Below, one piece after another: positions 1 to 7,884 of a stretch of 9,466 bases of DNA (its first letter is position 1; each line of letters opens with the position of its first letter). Origin of the DNA: Spirochaetaceae bacterium. GTDB taxonomy: Bacteria > Spirochaetota > Spirochaetia > DSM-27196 > SLAA01. The position numbers were made by a program, and so were the translations under genes. Under the pieces are notes generated by a model that was not told the origin of the DNA, searched no databases, and saw nothing but the letters and a program-made list of their open reading frames with translations. The stretch covers positions 1 through 9,466 of the forward strand of contig PXEI01000352.1 of NCBI GenBank assembly GCA_003564775.1, given 5' to 3'.

Positions 1-1051
1 ACAGCGTGGCCAGGTCTTCCCAACGCGCGTTCCCAGCACCAGGCTCTGGTGCGGCTCGTGCCCCGATGTAGAGGTTCCCCTCAGCTCGTGCCTGGTAAAT
101 CTGGATCCAGTCGGCTTCTCCCAAGTGTTGGTTCACAAGAATGCCCTCGCGACTCGTAACAGCTATGTAGGGTTTGCTGCGATCCCAGTTAGCTTCACGG
201 GTGACAGAGTGCAGCGCTTCCATCAAGGCCGCACTGTTGGGCGCTCCAAGTTTCCCCGCTGCATCGGCACGACAACGCTGACAGTGGCCCATCTGCGGCA
301 GTACCTTGCCAGCTTCTGCGCGAATGCGTATCACCGTCTGTGGATCAGGTTCCGGCAGGTCTTCAAAGGCCGAGCCCTGCACAGGGTAGTATGGCATGCA
401 GTTGAAGACATCGGCCCCTTCCTCCTGCACCGCTTCTGCAACCGCCACCGCTTGATCCTCGTTGATACCGGGAATAAGCACAAAGTTAACCTTGCAGATC
501 ATACCCAGCTCGCGAATGCGGCGCACCGCTGACAGCTGTTTGTTCACCATGAGCTCACCGGCCGCAGTACCGTGATACACACGCCGATCAAAGCGCACCC
601 AACGGTAAATCTTGCCTGCTACTTCCGGATCTATGGCGGTGACGGTGATGGTTATGTGGCTGACATCAAGCGCGGCAAGCTCATCAAGATAGGGCTCTAT
701 GCCCAGACCGTTGCTTGAGAGACACAGGATAATCTCCGGGTGTCGCTCGCGAATGAGGCGTAGCGTCTCCATGGTCTCAACTGGATTCGCAAAGGGATCC
801 CCGGGGCCAGCAATTCCAACAACGCGAATATCCGGCTCAATTGCCAGCGCCTTGCCCAGATACTCGACTGCTTGTCGCGGCGAAAGATTCGTGCTGGTCA
901 CACCTGGCCGATTCTCCGCCGCGCAGTCGAAAAGTCTATTGCAGAAATTACACTGCACATTACATTTGGGGGCCACCGGTAGGTGAATGCGGCCAGCATG
1001 CCGCGCCGCGCCTTTGTTAAAACATGGATGTGCGCTTCTATCAACACTCAT
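1..1051 (-). CDS. nifB: NifB, radical-SAM NifB-co synthase (3' end cut by window)
   Basis: NifB is the radical-SAM enzyme that joins [4Fe-4S] units, adds carbide from SAM, and makes NifB-co, the precursor of FeMo-co passed to NifEN. The frame was translated by eye from ATG 1051; 350 codons are visible and it runs off the left edge. Seen: HPCF near the N-terminus; the radical-SAM motif KCNVQCNFCNR with Cys30, Cys34 and Cys37; a GPGDP SAM-binding stretch; and the NifB signature HCQRCRADAAG around residues 256-266. From about residue 293 (KPYIAVTSREGILVNQHLGEAD) a NifX/NafY-like cofactor-binding domain begins and is cut by the window, so this is the two-domain form. The start is supported by AGGAG at 1059-1063, 7 nt upstream. 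It follows nifN by 21 nt in the same frame, so it is the seventh nif gene and co-transcribed. No in-frame stop is seen. Confidence 0.97.
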   Translation of the reverse strand, partial: MSVDRSAHPCFNKGAARHAGRIHLPVAPKCNVQCNFCNRLFDCAAENRPGVTSTNLSPRQAVEYLGKALAIEPDIRVVGIAGPGDPFANPVETMETLRLIRERHPEIILCLSSNGLGIEPYLDELAALDVSHITITVTAIDPEVAGKIYRWVRFDRRVYHGTAAGELMVNKQLSAVRRIRELGMICKVNFVLIPGINEDQAVAVAEAVQEEGADVFNCMPYYPVQGSAFEDLPEPDPQTVIRIRAEAGKVLPQMGHCQRCRADAAGKLGAPNSAALMEALHSVTREANWDRSKPYIAVTSREGILVNQHLGEADWIQIYQARAEGNLYIGARAAPEPGAGNARWEDLATL

Positions 1052-1058
1052 TGAGTTG

Positions 1059-1063
1059 CTCCT
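1059..1063 (-). promoter_or_regulatory. Ribosome-binding site of nifB
   Basis: AGGAG on the minus strand, 7 nt before ATG 1051, inside the 21-nt nifN-nifB gap. It fixes the nifB start just before the conserved HPCF segment. Confidence 0.75.
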
Positions 1064-1072
1064 CACTCTGCC

Positions 1073-2533
1073 TTACATATAAGGGTAGCCGATTGACTCA
1101 GCCTGTCGTTTCTCTATTACCGTATTCACGACCCGATCAAACAACATTTGCGTGCCGCGGTAGCCACAGACTTGCACTCGCGCAGCACCAAAGCGATCAT
1201 GAATCGGAAATCCCACCCGCACTAAGGGGATACTCAACGCGCGCGCAAGACTGTAGCCCTTGCTATTGCCAATGAGAATGTCGGGCTGCGCCTCTGCCAC
1301 GACCTGACGCAACGCCTCAAAGTCGGTGTCATCCAGGAGAATTTCTGGGCTGCCTCCATACAGGCGTTGCATCTCTGCGGCAAGCTATGATGTACGCCCG
1401 CCGGTACCGGCAATCACTAGCTCCATGCCAACCTCATTGAGAAAGCCGCTTAAGCCAAGCACCAGGTCTTCTTCGCCAAAAACTGCGACGCGCAGTCCGG
1501 AAAGGTACTTGTGACCGTCGGCGTACGCATCTATGAGGCGGTCGCGCTCTTGCTGGTGTTTCTGAGAAATCTCGTTTCCACTCCAATCAAGAAGCGTTCC
1601 GATAAGGCGGTCTGTTGCCGAAATTCCCACCGGCAGAGGTGCGCGCAGAAGCGGTATGCCTAGACGCTCGTGCAGCAGTTCCGCAGCAGAGGAGTCCTTG
1701 TGCACCGTGGTGCTAAACTCTACTGTGCCGAGTGCATCGCGCAGTGCAGCAAACTCTGCAGGCGCAGTCCCGCCCTTTGGTATTGGCTCATACTGATCCC
1801 ACAAACCTCCCTCCATCGTCTCCGAGAGATCTGGAAGCACCACTGGCCGGAGGCCACAGTCCTGCACGAGCTCCTTCAGGTAGCGAATGTCGGCAGGCGA
1901 GACAAGGCCGGGAAAGATCCCAACAGGCGTCGTCGCGTCTGCGAGAGGCAGTTCCGCCGGTGCCTGGAATGAGTCCTCCGGGCCCAGACTGAGATACTCA
2001 ACAGCTGCACGACAAGCCTGGTGCAACCCGTCAATGTGGGTGCCTCGGCTGTTTGGTATCGGCAGCGGGACAAAGAGCGGGAGATCACCCTCCCCTTCAT
2101 GCTCCTTGATGTACTCGCGCACAATCATGGAGACATCTTCCCCAATAGTGTCTGCGAGGCATGTTGTACCGACCGCAATGATCGCTGGCGTGTAACTTAT
2201 GCGGACGTTATCAATTGCTGTCTTTAGATTCTGCGCGCCACCAAATACCGCACTTGCCTCTGTGAAACTTGAAGAGGCTATGTCTACTGGCTCCTTAAAA
2301 TGACTAATGAGGTAACGCCGGATATAGGTTGCGCAGCCCTGTGAACCATGAAGCACAACTACCGCATTCTCAACACCGCGGAATGCGAGGCTTACGCCTA
2401 AGGGCAGGCACACGGTGCACGCGTTGTGCGTGACGGGAGCTCGTCCCGGTTTGCTGATTTTAAGGGGACGAACAGGCGCTGTTGCTACCGTCTCATTTGC
2501 TGGCACATTGTTCGAAGTATCTGTCGTTTTCAT
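1073..2533 (-). CDS. nifN: NifN, FeMo-co scaffold subunit, interrupted by an in-frame TAG
   Basis: NifN pairs with NifE in the alpha2beta2 scaffold on which NifB-co is matured to FeMo-co; it is a NifK paralogue. Seen: THNACTVCLPLG (Cys39, Cys42), LHGSQGC (Cys67), and GTTCLADTIGEDV (Cys125), the NifN/NifK-type cluster-ligand pattern. The C-terminal part has GNSKGYSLAR and PLVRVGFPIHDRFGA, typical of NifN. The frame is 486 codons, but codon 383 (1385-1387) is TAG. The halves are in the same frame and the 103 codons after it are clearly NifN, so this is a nonsense codon and not a frameshift. The final stop is TAA at 1073-1075. ATG 2533 is chosen over the upstream ATG 2620 because GGAGG (2541-2545) lies 7 nt before it and the longer form would overlap nifE. 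Only 2 nt separate it from the nifE stop. It could be a UAG-decoded functional gene or a pseudogene. If UAG terminates, a 382-residue protein lacking the C-terminal domain end would result. Confidence 0.93.
1385..1387 (-). other. In-frame TAG inside nifN (codon 383)
   Basis: The minus strand reads ACA TCA TAG CTT GCC GCA GAG ATG, translating as TS-stop-LAAEM. Coding resumes in the same frame with clear NifN sequence. The site lies after the VIAGTGGR stretch, in a segment that I recall as variable among NifN proteins, so a substituted residue here could be tolerated. The original residue cannot be inferred from this sequence alone. Confidence 0.95.
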
Positions 2534-2535
2534 TG

Positions 2536-3927
2536 TTACGCCTCCGCCTGAATGTGCAAGCCGCTTGCAGGTATGCCACGCCCGGCGCGACGGGGTGCGA
2601 ACTGCCACACCGGACTGCATACTGAGCGATACACTTCCTCGGCAAAGTTCTTCATACCTTCAAACCCTGCAAGCGCGATCTTGCGCTCGTGGTTGTGGTC
2701 GCAAAAAGCAACACCAAGTTTGTAGGCCATAGGGCGTTCTTTCACGCCGCCGATGAAAAGATCGACATCTTTCTCAATAATAAAGCGCGAGAGCTCAACC
2801 GGGTTTGAGTCATCTACTATCACGGTGCCGGGATCACACATCTGCTCCAACAGCTTGTAGTCCTCCGAGTTACCGGTCTGTGAACCCACCAGGGCGACCC
2901 GCATTCCAATAGTGCGTAGCGCCTTGATCAAGGAGAATGCCTTAAAGGCACCGCCTACGTAGATCGCCGCGCTCTTGCCTTGTAGCTTCTCGCGATACGG
3001 CGCCATGCGTGGCATGAGTTCAAGAAGCTCCTCACGAACGACCTTCTCGGCGCCACGCTTGACATCCTCATTGGCAAAGAAGTCTGCGACGTCGTACAAA
3101 GCCTGGGAAACATCTTCAATACCAAAGTACGACACTCGCAGAAAGGGAATGCCGTAGTCGCGCTCCATATCTTTGGCCAGTGATGTCATGGAACCTGAAC
3201 ACTGCACGACGTTGAGCGCTGCTCCATGGGAACGACGAATGTCGTCAACACGGCCGTCGCCGGTCATGACCGAGACCACCTCTATCCCCATGCGGCGGTA
3301 GTAGTCCTGAATCATCCAGGCCTCACCAGCAAGATTAAACTCCCCCAGAATATTGATGCTTAAGGGTGAGATATCGCTGGTATCTCCGGTGCCAATGAGC
3401 GTCTCAAGCGCCTCACACGCGGCACGGTAGCCGTCTTTTTTGGTGCCGCGAAAACCTTCTGAGTGCACCGGAATAACCGGCACTCCGGTGTCCCGTGTAA
3501 CCTTCTTTGCAATGGCGCCAACATCGTCACCAATAACGCCGACAATGCAGGTGGCATACACAAATGCCGCCTTGGGATTGAACTTTGCAATGAGATGGCG
3601 CAAGGCCTCCTCAAGGCGCGGTTCGCCCCCGTGAATAATTTCGTTCTCACGCAGGTCGGTAGAGAAGCTGTTTCTATGAAGCTCCAGGCCGCTTGACATT
3701 GCGCCCCGAATATCCCAGGTGAACGCGGCGCAGCCCACCGGTCCGTGAACCACATGAACTGCGTCGGTGACCGGATAGAGCACAACGCGTGAGCCGCAGA
3801 ACACACAGGCGCGTTGACTTACCGCGCCTGCGGTGCTGGCTTTCTCACAAGCCAGTGCAAACTCGCCGTTTCCTTTTGTGTAGATTTGGCCGGCTCGTGC
3901 GGCTATCACTCCGTCGCTCTTGGACAT
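2536..3927 (-). CDS. nifE: NifE, FeMo-co scaffold subunit
   Basis: NifE is the NifD-like partner of NifN in the cytoplasmic scaffold that receives NifB-co and exchanges Fe for Mo-homocitrate with NifH. The 463-residue frame is of normal family length. Seen: ACVFCGSRVVL (Cys41, Cys44), HGPVGC (Cys66), YATCIVGVIGDDV (Cys127), HSEGFRG, NILGEFNLAGE and NVVQCSGS (Cys243, the position of the cofactor-ligand Cys in NifD). ATG 3927 is preceded by AAGGAG (3935-3940) at 7 nt. The stop is TAA at 2536-2538, 2 nt before the nifN ATG, so translation of the pair is probably coupled, as expected for a 1:1 complex. It is separated from nifK by 45 nt and is in the same frame as nifK. No internal stop. Confidence 0.97.
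   Translation of the reverse strand: MSKSDGVIAARAGQIYTKGNGEFALACEKASTAGAVSQRACVFCGSRVVLYPVTDAVHVVHGPVGCAAFTWDIRGAMSSGLELHRNSFSTDLRENEIIHGGEPRLEEALRHLIAKFNPKAAFVYATCIVGVIGDDVGAIAKKVTRDTGVPVIPVHSEGFRGTKKDGYRAACEALETLIGTGDTSDISPLSINILGEFNLAGEAWMIQDYYRRMGIEVVSVMTGDGRVDDIRRSHGAALNVVQCSGSMTSLAKDMERDYGIPFLRVSYFGIEDVSQALYDVADFFANEDVKRGAEKVVREELLELMPRMAPYREKLQGKSAAIYVGGAFKAFSLIKALRTIGMRVALVGSQTGNSEDYKLLEQMCDPGTVIVDDSNPVELSRFIIEKDVDLFIGGVKERPMAYKLGVAFCDHNHERKIALAGFEGMKNFAEEVYRSVCSPVWQFAPRRAGRGIPASGLHIQAEA
2541..2545 (-). promoter_or_regulatory. Ribosome-binding site deciding the nifN start
   Basis: GGAGG lies inside the last codons of nifE, 7 nt before ATG 2533. It favours this start over the in-frame ATG at 2620, whose extra 29 residues do not resemble NifN. 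Confidence 0.8.
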
Positions 3928-3972
3928 CTCATCGCTCCTTATTCTCGCCTGCCCGTTGCCTGATCGACCTCG

Positions 3973-5355
3973 CTACATCGCCAGTTCAAAGCGCTCTTCT
4001 GGAGCGTCTCTGTCCTGACGGTCCATAAACAGCCCAAGCATTTTTTCCAGCAACCTCATGGCGCCGGTGTAGCCGACGTAGGGAAAGTAGCTGTGGCCAA
4101 CGCGGTCCAGAATGGGGAACCCCATGCGCAGGAACGATGTGTCCTCATCGCGTGCTATATATTTCCCGTAGCTGTTTCCAATCAGCAGATCAACCGGCTC
4201 GTTCTTCATCCATTGGTGAAGCAAAAACATGTCGGCACCCTGTCCATTTTTGATGTTAACCTGAGCGTTGCGCCCCTCAAAAAGCTCTTTCATGCGTTTG
4301 GCAAATGCCTTGCCGGGAGTGCCGCTTATCACCTGTACCGGGCGCATATCAAGGTCGCGCAGGAACTCGGTAAGCGGAACCAGGAGATCTGGATCGCCAA
4401 AGATAGCAACGCGCTTACCGTGCAGGTACTGGTGCATGTCGGTCATCATGTCGAGCAAGCGCCCGCGTTCGGTGTTCAGCTCTTCCGGGACATCGCCCCC
4501 GGTTACGCGTTTGAGCGCCATGATATAGCGATCTGTTGCGGCAAGACCGTAGGGCAGATCCTGCAGGCTATGCGGAGTGCTAAAGTTTTTGTCCATCATT
4601 TCGGCGCCCGGTCCGGCGGTAAACTTGCCAAGACCAATAGTGTAGGCAGCGTCACCGGCGCGACTGAGTTCTTCTAGTGTTGCGCCTCCGCGTGGATAAA
4701 ACTCGTGCTTGCCGGTCATGGGTGCGTTCATCACGTTAGAGGTGTCGGGGAACATTGTGACGTCAGCGCCCATGGCCAGGGCTATGCGCTTGATCTCGGC
4801 CATGTCGGCTGGCTCACACCACCCCGGAATAATGTTGAGCTTTCCGGTTGGCTCTGCATGGCGTTCAACCAGGCCGCGAATAATACCCTGCACCATGTTG
4901 GCGTAGCCGGTAACATGCGAACCGACATAACTCGGGGTGCTTGCAAAAATGACCTTTTTGCCCTCGGGTACTTTGCCATCGTCGCGAGCCTTCTGCACAA
5001 TCTGATTCAGGTCATCACCAATCGTCTCAGACAGGCAGGTGCTGTGCACCGCAATTACCTCGGGCTTGTAGACCGAGAAGATTGTCTCAATTGCCTTGAG
5101 AAGATTTGCCTGACCACCGAATACCGATGCGCCCTCGGTAAAGGAGCTGGTAGCGGCCATGACCGGTTCTTTGTAATGACGCGTCAGGGTACTGCGGTGA
5201 TACGAGCAGCAGCCTTGACTCCCATGACTATGTGGCAAGCATCCGTGAATACCAAGCGCGGCATACATCGCCCCTATTGGCTGGCAGGTCTTTGCCGGGT
5301 TGACGGTGAGTGCGTTGCGTTCTGCAACATCCGTCGAGGTGTGTCGTAATAACAT
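3973..5355 (-). CDS. nifK: NifK, MoFe protein beta subunit
   Basis: NifK is the beta subunit of the MoFe protein and holds half of the P-cluster ligands. From ATG 5355 the product is 460 residues. Seen: NPAKTCQPIGAMYAALG (Cys24), PHSHGSQGCC (Cys49), AVHSTCLSETIGDDL (Cys107); the spacings of 25 and 58 match Azotobacter Cys70, Cys95 and Cys153. TPSYVGSHVTGY and RMGFPILDRVGH are also typical. The N-terminus is about 46 residues shorter than in Azotobacter, as in clostridial-type NifK. ATG 5355 is chosen over ATG 5379 because AAGGAGA (5361-5367) sits just upstream of 5355 and downstream of 5379. The gap after the nifD stop is 10 nt. It ends with TAG at 3973-3975. That TAG is followed in frame by 15 sense codons and the nifE ATG, which matters if UAG is decoded here. 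Confidence 0.97.
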   Translation of the reverse strand: MLLRHTSTDVAERNALTVNPAKTCQPIGAMYAALGIHGCLPHSHGSQGCCSYHRSTLTRHYKEPVMAATSSFTEGASVFGGQANLLKAIETIFSVYKPEVIAVHSTCLSETIGDDLNQIVQKARDDGKVPEGKKVIFASTPSYVGSHVTGYANMVQGIIRGLVERHAEPTGKLNIIPGWCEPADMAEIKRIALAMGADVTMFPDTSNVMNAPMTGKHEFYPRGGATLEELSRAGDAAYTIGLGKFTAGPGAEMMDKNFSTPHSLQDLPYGLAATDRYIMALKRVTGGDVPEELNTERGRLLDMMTDMHQYLHGKRVAIFGDPDLLVPLTEFLRDLDMRPVQVISGTPGKAFAKRMKELFEGRNAQVNIKNGQGADMFLLHQWMKNEPVDLLIGNSYGKYIARDEDTSFLRMGFPILDRVGHSYFPYVGYTGAMRLLEKMLGLFMDRQDRDAPEERFELAM

Positions 5356-5360
5356 TCCAG

Positions 5361-5367
5361 TCTCCTT
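5361..5367 (-). promoter_or_regulatory. Ribosome-binding site deciding the nifK start
   Basis: AAGGAGA overlaps the nifD TAA stop (5366-5368) and precedes ATG 5355 by 5 nt. It rules out the longer ATG at 5379 and suggests nifD-nifK translational coupling. Confidence 0.85.
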
Positions 5368-6985
5368 AAACAATTTCAACCGGCCGAGGTTCGAGCGGTC
5401 TCAACCAGGGCGGGGTCACCATGTCCCAAAGTTTCGAGCCAACCATGCGGTCTATCTCTTCATAAAAGTTGCGCGCCCCACCAAAGGCTGCATAGGGCCC
5501 ACCGTAGTCGTAGTTATGCAACTGCTTGAGTGGGACGCCCCACTTCTGCACTGCATACTTCTCTTTGATTCCTGCGCAGATGAGGTCCGGCTTGTAGTGT
5601 TCCATGAGCTTCTCAAGCTCGTAATGGCTCACGTCATCAATCACAAAGGCCTCTGGATCCATGTCAGGAATCATTCCCTCGTAGTCTGCAATCTCAAGCC
5701 CCTTGGCCTTCAGTGCCTCAAGTTCCGCCTCTGTCTTGCGTTCACGATACAGTTCAGGATCTCTCTCAACCTTGAGCTCTTCGATGTTCCGCGTGTCAGC
5801 ATCGATGGTTATATCCGGAATAACCGTGCGTCCTTCGTAGTCGTCGCGGTGACCAAACTCGTACCCGGCGGCAATGGTTTTCATTCCAAGTTCTTTAAAC
5901 AGTTCCTGGTAATGATGCGCCCGTGAGCCACCGACAAACAGCATGGCGGTCTTGCCCTGCGTACGCTTGCGCACCTCTGCGGCGTACTCTTGCGTTTCCG
6001 TAAGTTTGCCCGCGACGACCTTTTCAATTTTGGCCTTGAGCGCCTCGTCTCCAAAGTACTCGCCAACCTTTCGGAGTGCCTTAGCGGTTGCCGCAGCACC
6101 AATGAAGTTGACCTTCATCCAGGGAATGCCGTACTTGGTTTCCATCATCTCTGCCAGGTAGTTGATTGAGCGGTGACACATAACCAGGTTGAGATCCGCA
6201 TGGTGCGCGCGTGCAAAGTGACTCACGGTGGAGTTACCACTAAAGGTAGAAACCAAGGTGATTCCGCAGGCTTCAAACAACTCTTCAATCTCAAAGGCAT
6301 CGCCGCCGATGTTGTACTCACCCAGCAGGTTTACACGGAACTCACCCTCGGGGGCTTCATCCTCGGTGCCAACTACATGTTTGAAGATCTGGTTGTTGGC
6401 AATGTGATGCCCGGCAGACTGGCTTACACCTTTGTAGCCCTCGCAGCTAAAGCCAAACACGTTACAGTCACCAAACTTTGCCTTCATCTCACGCGCCACC
6501 GCGTGGACATCGTCCCCAATCAAACCAACCGGACAGGTTGAAAAGACCGCAATTGCCTTGGGATGAAAGAGGTCATACGCCTCTTGAATTGCTTCCTTCA
6601 GGCGGGTCTCTCCACCAAACACTATGTGTTCGTCCTGCATGTCGGTGGAGAAGCAGTAGGTCATGTAGTTCTCCGACTCCGGCGTCTCTGGACGTGTTTG
6701 ATTGCGCCGGGTAAGCCAGGAATAGAACCCGCACCCAATAGGGCCGTGAGTGATGTTCACAATGTCGCGGGTAGGCCCAAGCACAACACCTTTACAGCCA
6801 GCATAAGTACACCCACGCTGGGAAATGATTCCCGGAACGGTTCTCACGTTGGCCTGAATCTCACGGGGTTCTCGCGGGGTTGCCTGGATCATGGACTTCA
6901 TTCGTTTCTTGCCTACCTTTGATGGGTAGGCCTTGGCGATTTCCCCGCGAAACTCCTCAAAGGGTAATGAACTCGATGTGCTCAT
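5366..6985 (-). CDS. nifD: NifD, MoFe protein alpha subunit (insertion-containing type)
   Basis: NifD is the alpha subunit of the MoFe protein; it binds FeMo-co, the N2-reduction site, and half of the P-cluster. From ATG 6985 the product is 539 residues. P-cluster ligands are Cys59 (GCTYAGCKG), Cys85 (HGPIGC) and Cys151 (FSTCPVGLIGDD). FeMo-co ligands are Cys270 (MCHRS) and His490 (KQLHNYDYGGPY). His193 in SQSAGHH matches Azotobacter His195, and Lys474 in GIKEK matches the homocitrate-contacting Lys. Roughly residues 384-437, between the HRDDYEGR and FVIDDV segments, are an insertion of about 50 residues absent from Azotobacter NifD but known in Clostridium pasteurianum (Group II). ATG 6985 has AAGGAGA (6992-6998) 6 nt upstream; the ATG at 7063 would start inside nifH and is rejected. 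The nifH-nifD gap is 28 nt, with no room for nifI1/nifI2. Confidence 0.98.
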   Translation of the reverse strand: MSTSSSLPFEEFRGEIAKAYPSKVGKKRMKSMIQATPREPREIQANVRTVPGIISQRGCTYAGCKGVVLGPTRDIVNITHGPIGCGFYSWLTRRNQTRPETPESENYMTYCFSTDMQDEHIVFGGETRLKEAIQEAYDLFHPKAIAVFSTCPVGLIGDDVHAVAREMKAKFGDCNVFGFSCEGYKGVSQSAGHHIANNQIFKHVVGTEDEAPEGEFRVNLLGEYNIGGDAFEIEELFEACGITLVSTFSGNSTVSHFARAHHADLNLVMCHRSINYLAEMMETKYGIPWMKVNFIGAAATAKALRKVGEYFGDEALKAKIEKVVAGKLTETQEYAAEVRKRTQGKTAMLFVGGSRAHHYQELFKELGMKTIAAGYEFGHRDDYEGRTVIPDITIDADTRNIEELKVERDPELYRERKTEAELEALKAKGLEIADYEGMIPDMDPEAFVIDDVSHYELEKLMEHYKPDLICAGIKEKYAVQKWGVPLKQLHNYDYGGPYAAFGGARNFYEEIDRMVGSKLWDMVTPPWLRPLEPRPVEIV

Positions 6986-6991
6986 AGATAT

Positions 6992-6998
6992 TCTCCTT
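6992..6998 (-). promoter_or_regulatory. Ribosome-binding site deciding the nifD start
   Basis: AAGGAGA lies 6 nt before ATG 6985 in the 28-nt nifH-nifD gap. It places the start at MSTSSS and excludes the longer frame opening at 7063. Confidence 0.85.
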
Positions 6999-7013
6999 GC
7001 AGCAGGTGCCGCT

Positions 7014-7835
7014 TTAGACCATGCCGTACTCAACCAAGAGGTTTTCCAGATCCTCGATCTCAATCGGTTTTGGTATTACGAACATGTCGTTGTTCTCAAT
7101 ATTGGATGCCAGGGTGCGGTACTCATCTGCCTGTCCGCAGTCCGGCTCATAGTCAATGACAGTTTTCCGGTTAATTTCTGCGCGCTGGACGATGTTGTCG
7201 CGTGGCACAAAATGCACCATCTGTGTGCCGAGCTTGGCCGCGAGCTGCTCTATCATTTCTCGTTCGTTGTCAACGTTGCGGCTGTTACAGATGAGACCGC
7301 CCAGGCGCACGCCACCGGCATCTGCAAACTTGCGAATGCCCTTGCAGATGTTGTTCGCCGCGTACATCGCCATCATCTCTCCTGAGACAACGATGTAGAT
7401 CTCTTCCGCCTTGCCCTCGCGAATTGGCATTGCAAAACCGCCGCAGACAACGTCACCGAGTACGTCGTAGAAGGCGTAGTCAAGTTGCTTGTCTTCTTCA
7501 TAGGCACCAAGCTGTTCGAGCAGGTTGATAGAGGTGATAATTCCCCGGCCAGCACAACCAACACCGGGTTCCGGGCCACCGGACTCTACACAGCGACAGT
7601 CGGCAAACCCTGTTCGCATGACATCACCTAGTTCAACGTCCTCGCCCTCTTCGCGCAGCGTATCAAGCACCGTACCCTGGACGAGTCCACCCAAGAGCAG
7701 TCGAGTGCTGTCGGCCTTGGGGTCGCACCCAATAACCATTACACGTTTTCCCATCTCGCCGAGCGCGGCGACCGTATTCTGGGTGGTGGTTGACTTTCCA
7801 ATTCCACCTTTCCCGTAAATTGCAACCTTTCGCAT
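7014..7835 (-). CDS. nifH: NifH, dinitrogenase reductase (Fe protein)
   Basis: NifH is the homodimeric ATP-dependent Fe protein that feeds electrons to NifDK and also serves FeMo-co and P-cluster maturation. The product is 273 residues, the usual length. Seen: P-loop GKGGIGKS (residues 8-15), switch region DPKADSTR (38-45), Cys94 in GVGCAGRG and Cys131 in GDVVCGGFAMP, the two [4Fe-4S] ligands per subunit. Arg97 is the residue that is ADP-ribosylated by DraT in some diazotrophs; whether DraT exists here is unknown. The sequence resembles, from memory, Geobacter-like bacterial molybdenum NifH and not the vnf, anf or divergent archaeal groups. AGGAGGA (7841-7847) precedes ATG 7835 and the stop is TAA. 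It is the first gene after the sigma-54 promoter at 7869-7884. Intact, with no anomalous codon. Confidence 0.99.
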   Translation of the reverse strand: MRKVAIYGKGGIGKSTTTQNTVAALGEMGKRVMVIGCDPKADSTRLLLGGLVQGTVLDTLREEGEDVELGDVMRTGFADCRCVESGGPEPGVGCAGRGIITSINLLEQLGAYEEDKQLDYAFYDVLGDVVCGGFAMPIREGKAEEIYIVVSGEMMAMYAANNICKGIRKFADAGGVRLGGLICNSRNVDNEREMIEQLAAKLGTQMVHFVPRDNIVQRAEINRKTVIDYEPDCGQADEYRTLASNIENNDMFVIPKPIEIEDLENLLVEYGMV

Positions 7836-7840
7836 AGTGA

Positions 7841-7847
7841 TCCTCCT
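7841..7847 (-). promoter_or_regulatory. Strong ribosome-binding site of nifH
   Basis: AGGAGGA is a near-perfect anti-16S match, 5 nt before ATG 7835. It is consistent with the very high expression expected of NifH. Confidence 0.85.
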
Positions 7848-7868
7848 GATTATGCGTTTCTTGTAATT

Positions 7869-7884
7869 AGCAAACGCCGTGCCA
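7869..7884 (-). promoter_or_regulatory. Sigma-54 (-24/-12) promoter of nifHDKENB
   Basis: The minus strand reads TGGCACGGCGTTTGCT, a full match to the TGGCAC-N5-TTGCW consensus. The GG (7883-7882) and GC (7871-7870) elements have the required 10-nt spacing. The predicted start of transcription is near 7858, giving a leader of about 23 nt before the nifH ATG. The position, directly downstream of nifA and upstream of the nif operon, supports NifA-dependent control. Confidence 0.93.

Noticed and set aside
1073..1372. A separate small gene starting at the ATG at 1372 or a split two-subunit NifN
   Set aside because: No ribosome-binding site stands before this internal ATG and the conserved NifN segment is continuous across the TAG.
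1385..1387. Selenocysteine recoding
   Set aside because: Selenocysteine uses TGA; both interruptions are TAG.
2534..2620. Longer NifN start at 2620
   Set aside because: The added 29 residues overlap nifE and do not look like NifN; GGAGG is correctly spaced for ATG 2533.
5356..5379. Longer NifK start at 5379
   Set aside because: It lies inside nifD and upstream of the ribosome-binding site that serves ATG 5355.
4093..5926. Long plus-strand open frames (194, 214 and 208 codons) opposite nifK and nifD, and many shorter ones elsewhere
   Set aside because: They lie fully antisense to well-conserved nif genes, show no recognisable family motifs, and have no convincing ribosome-binding sites.
6986..7063. 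Longer NifD start at 7063
   Set aside because: It would begin inside nifH; the extra 26 residues are nifH read in another frame, and a good AAGGAGA precedes ATG 6985.
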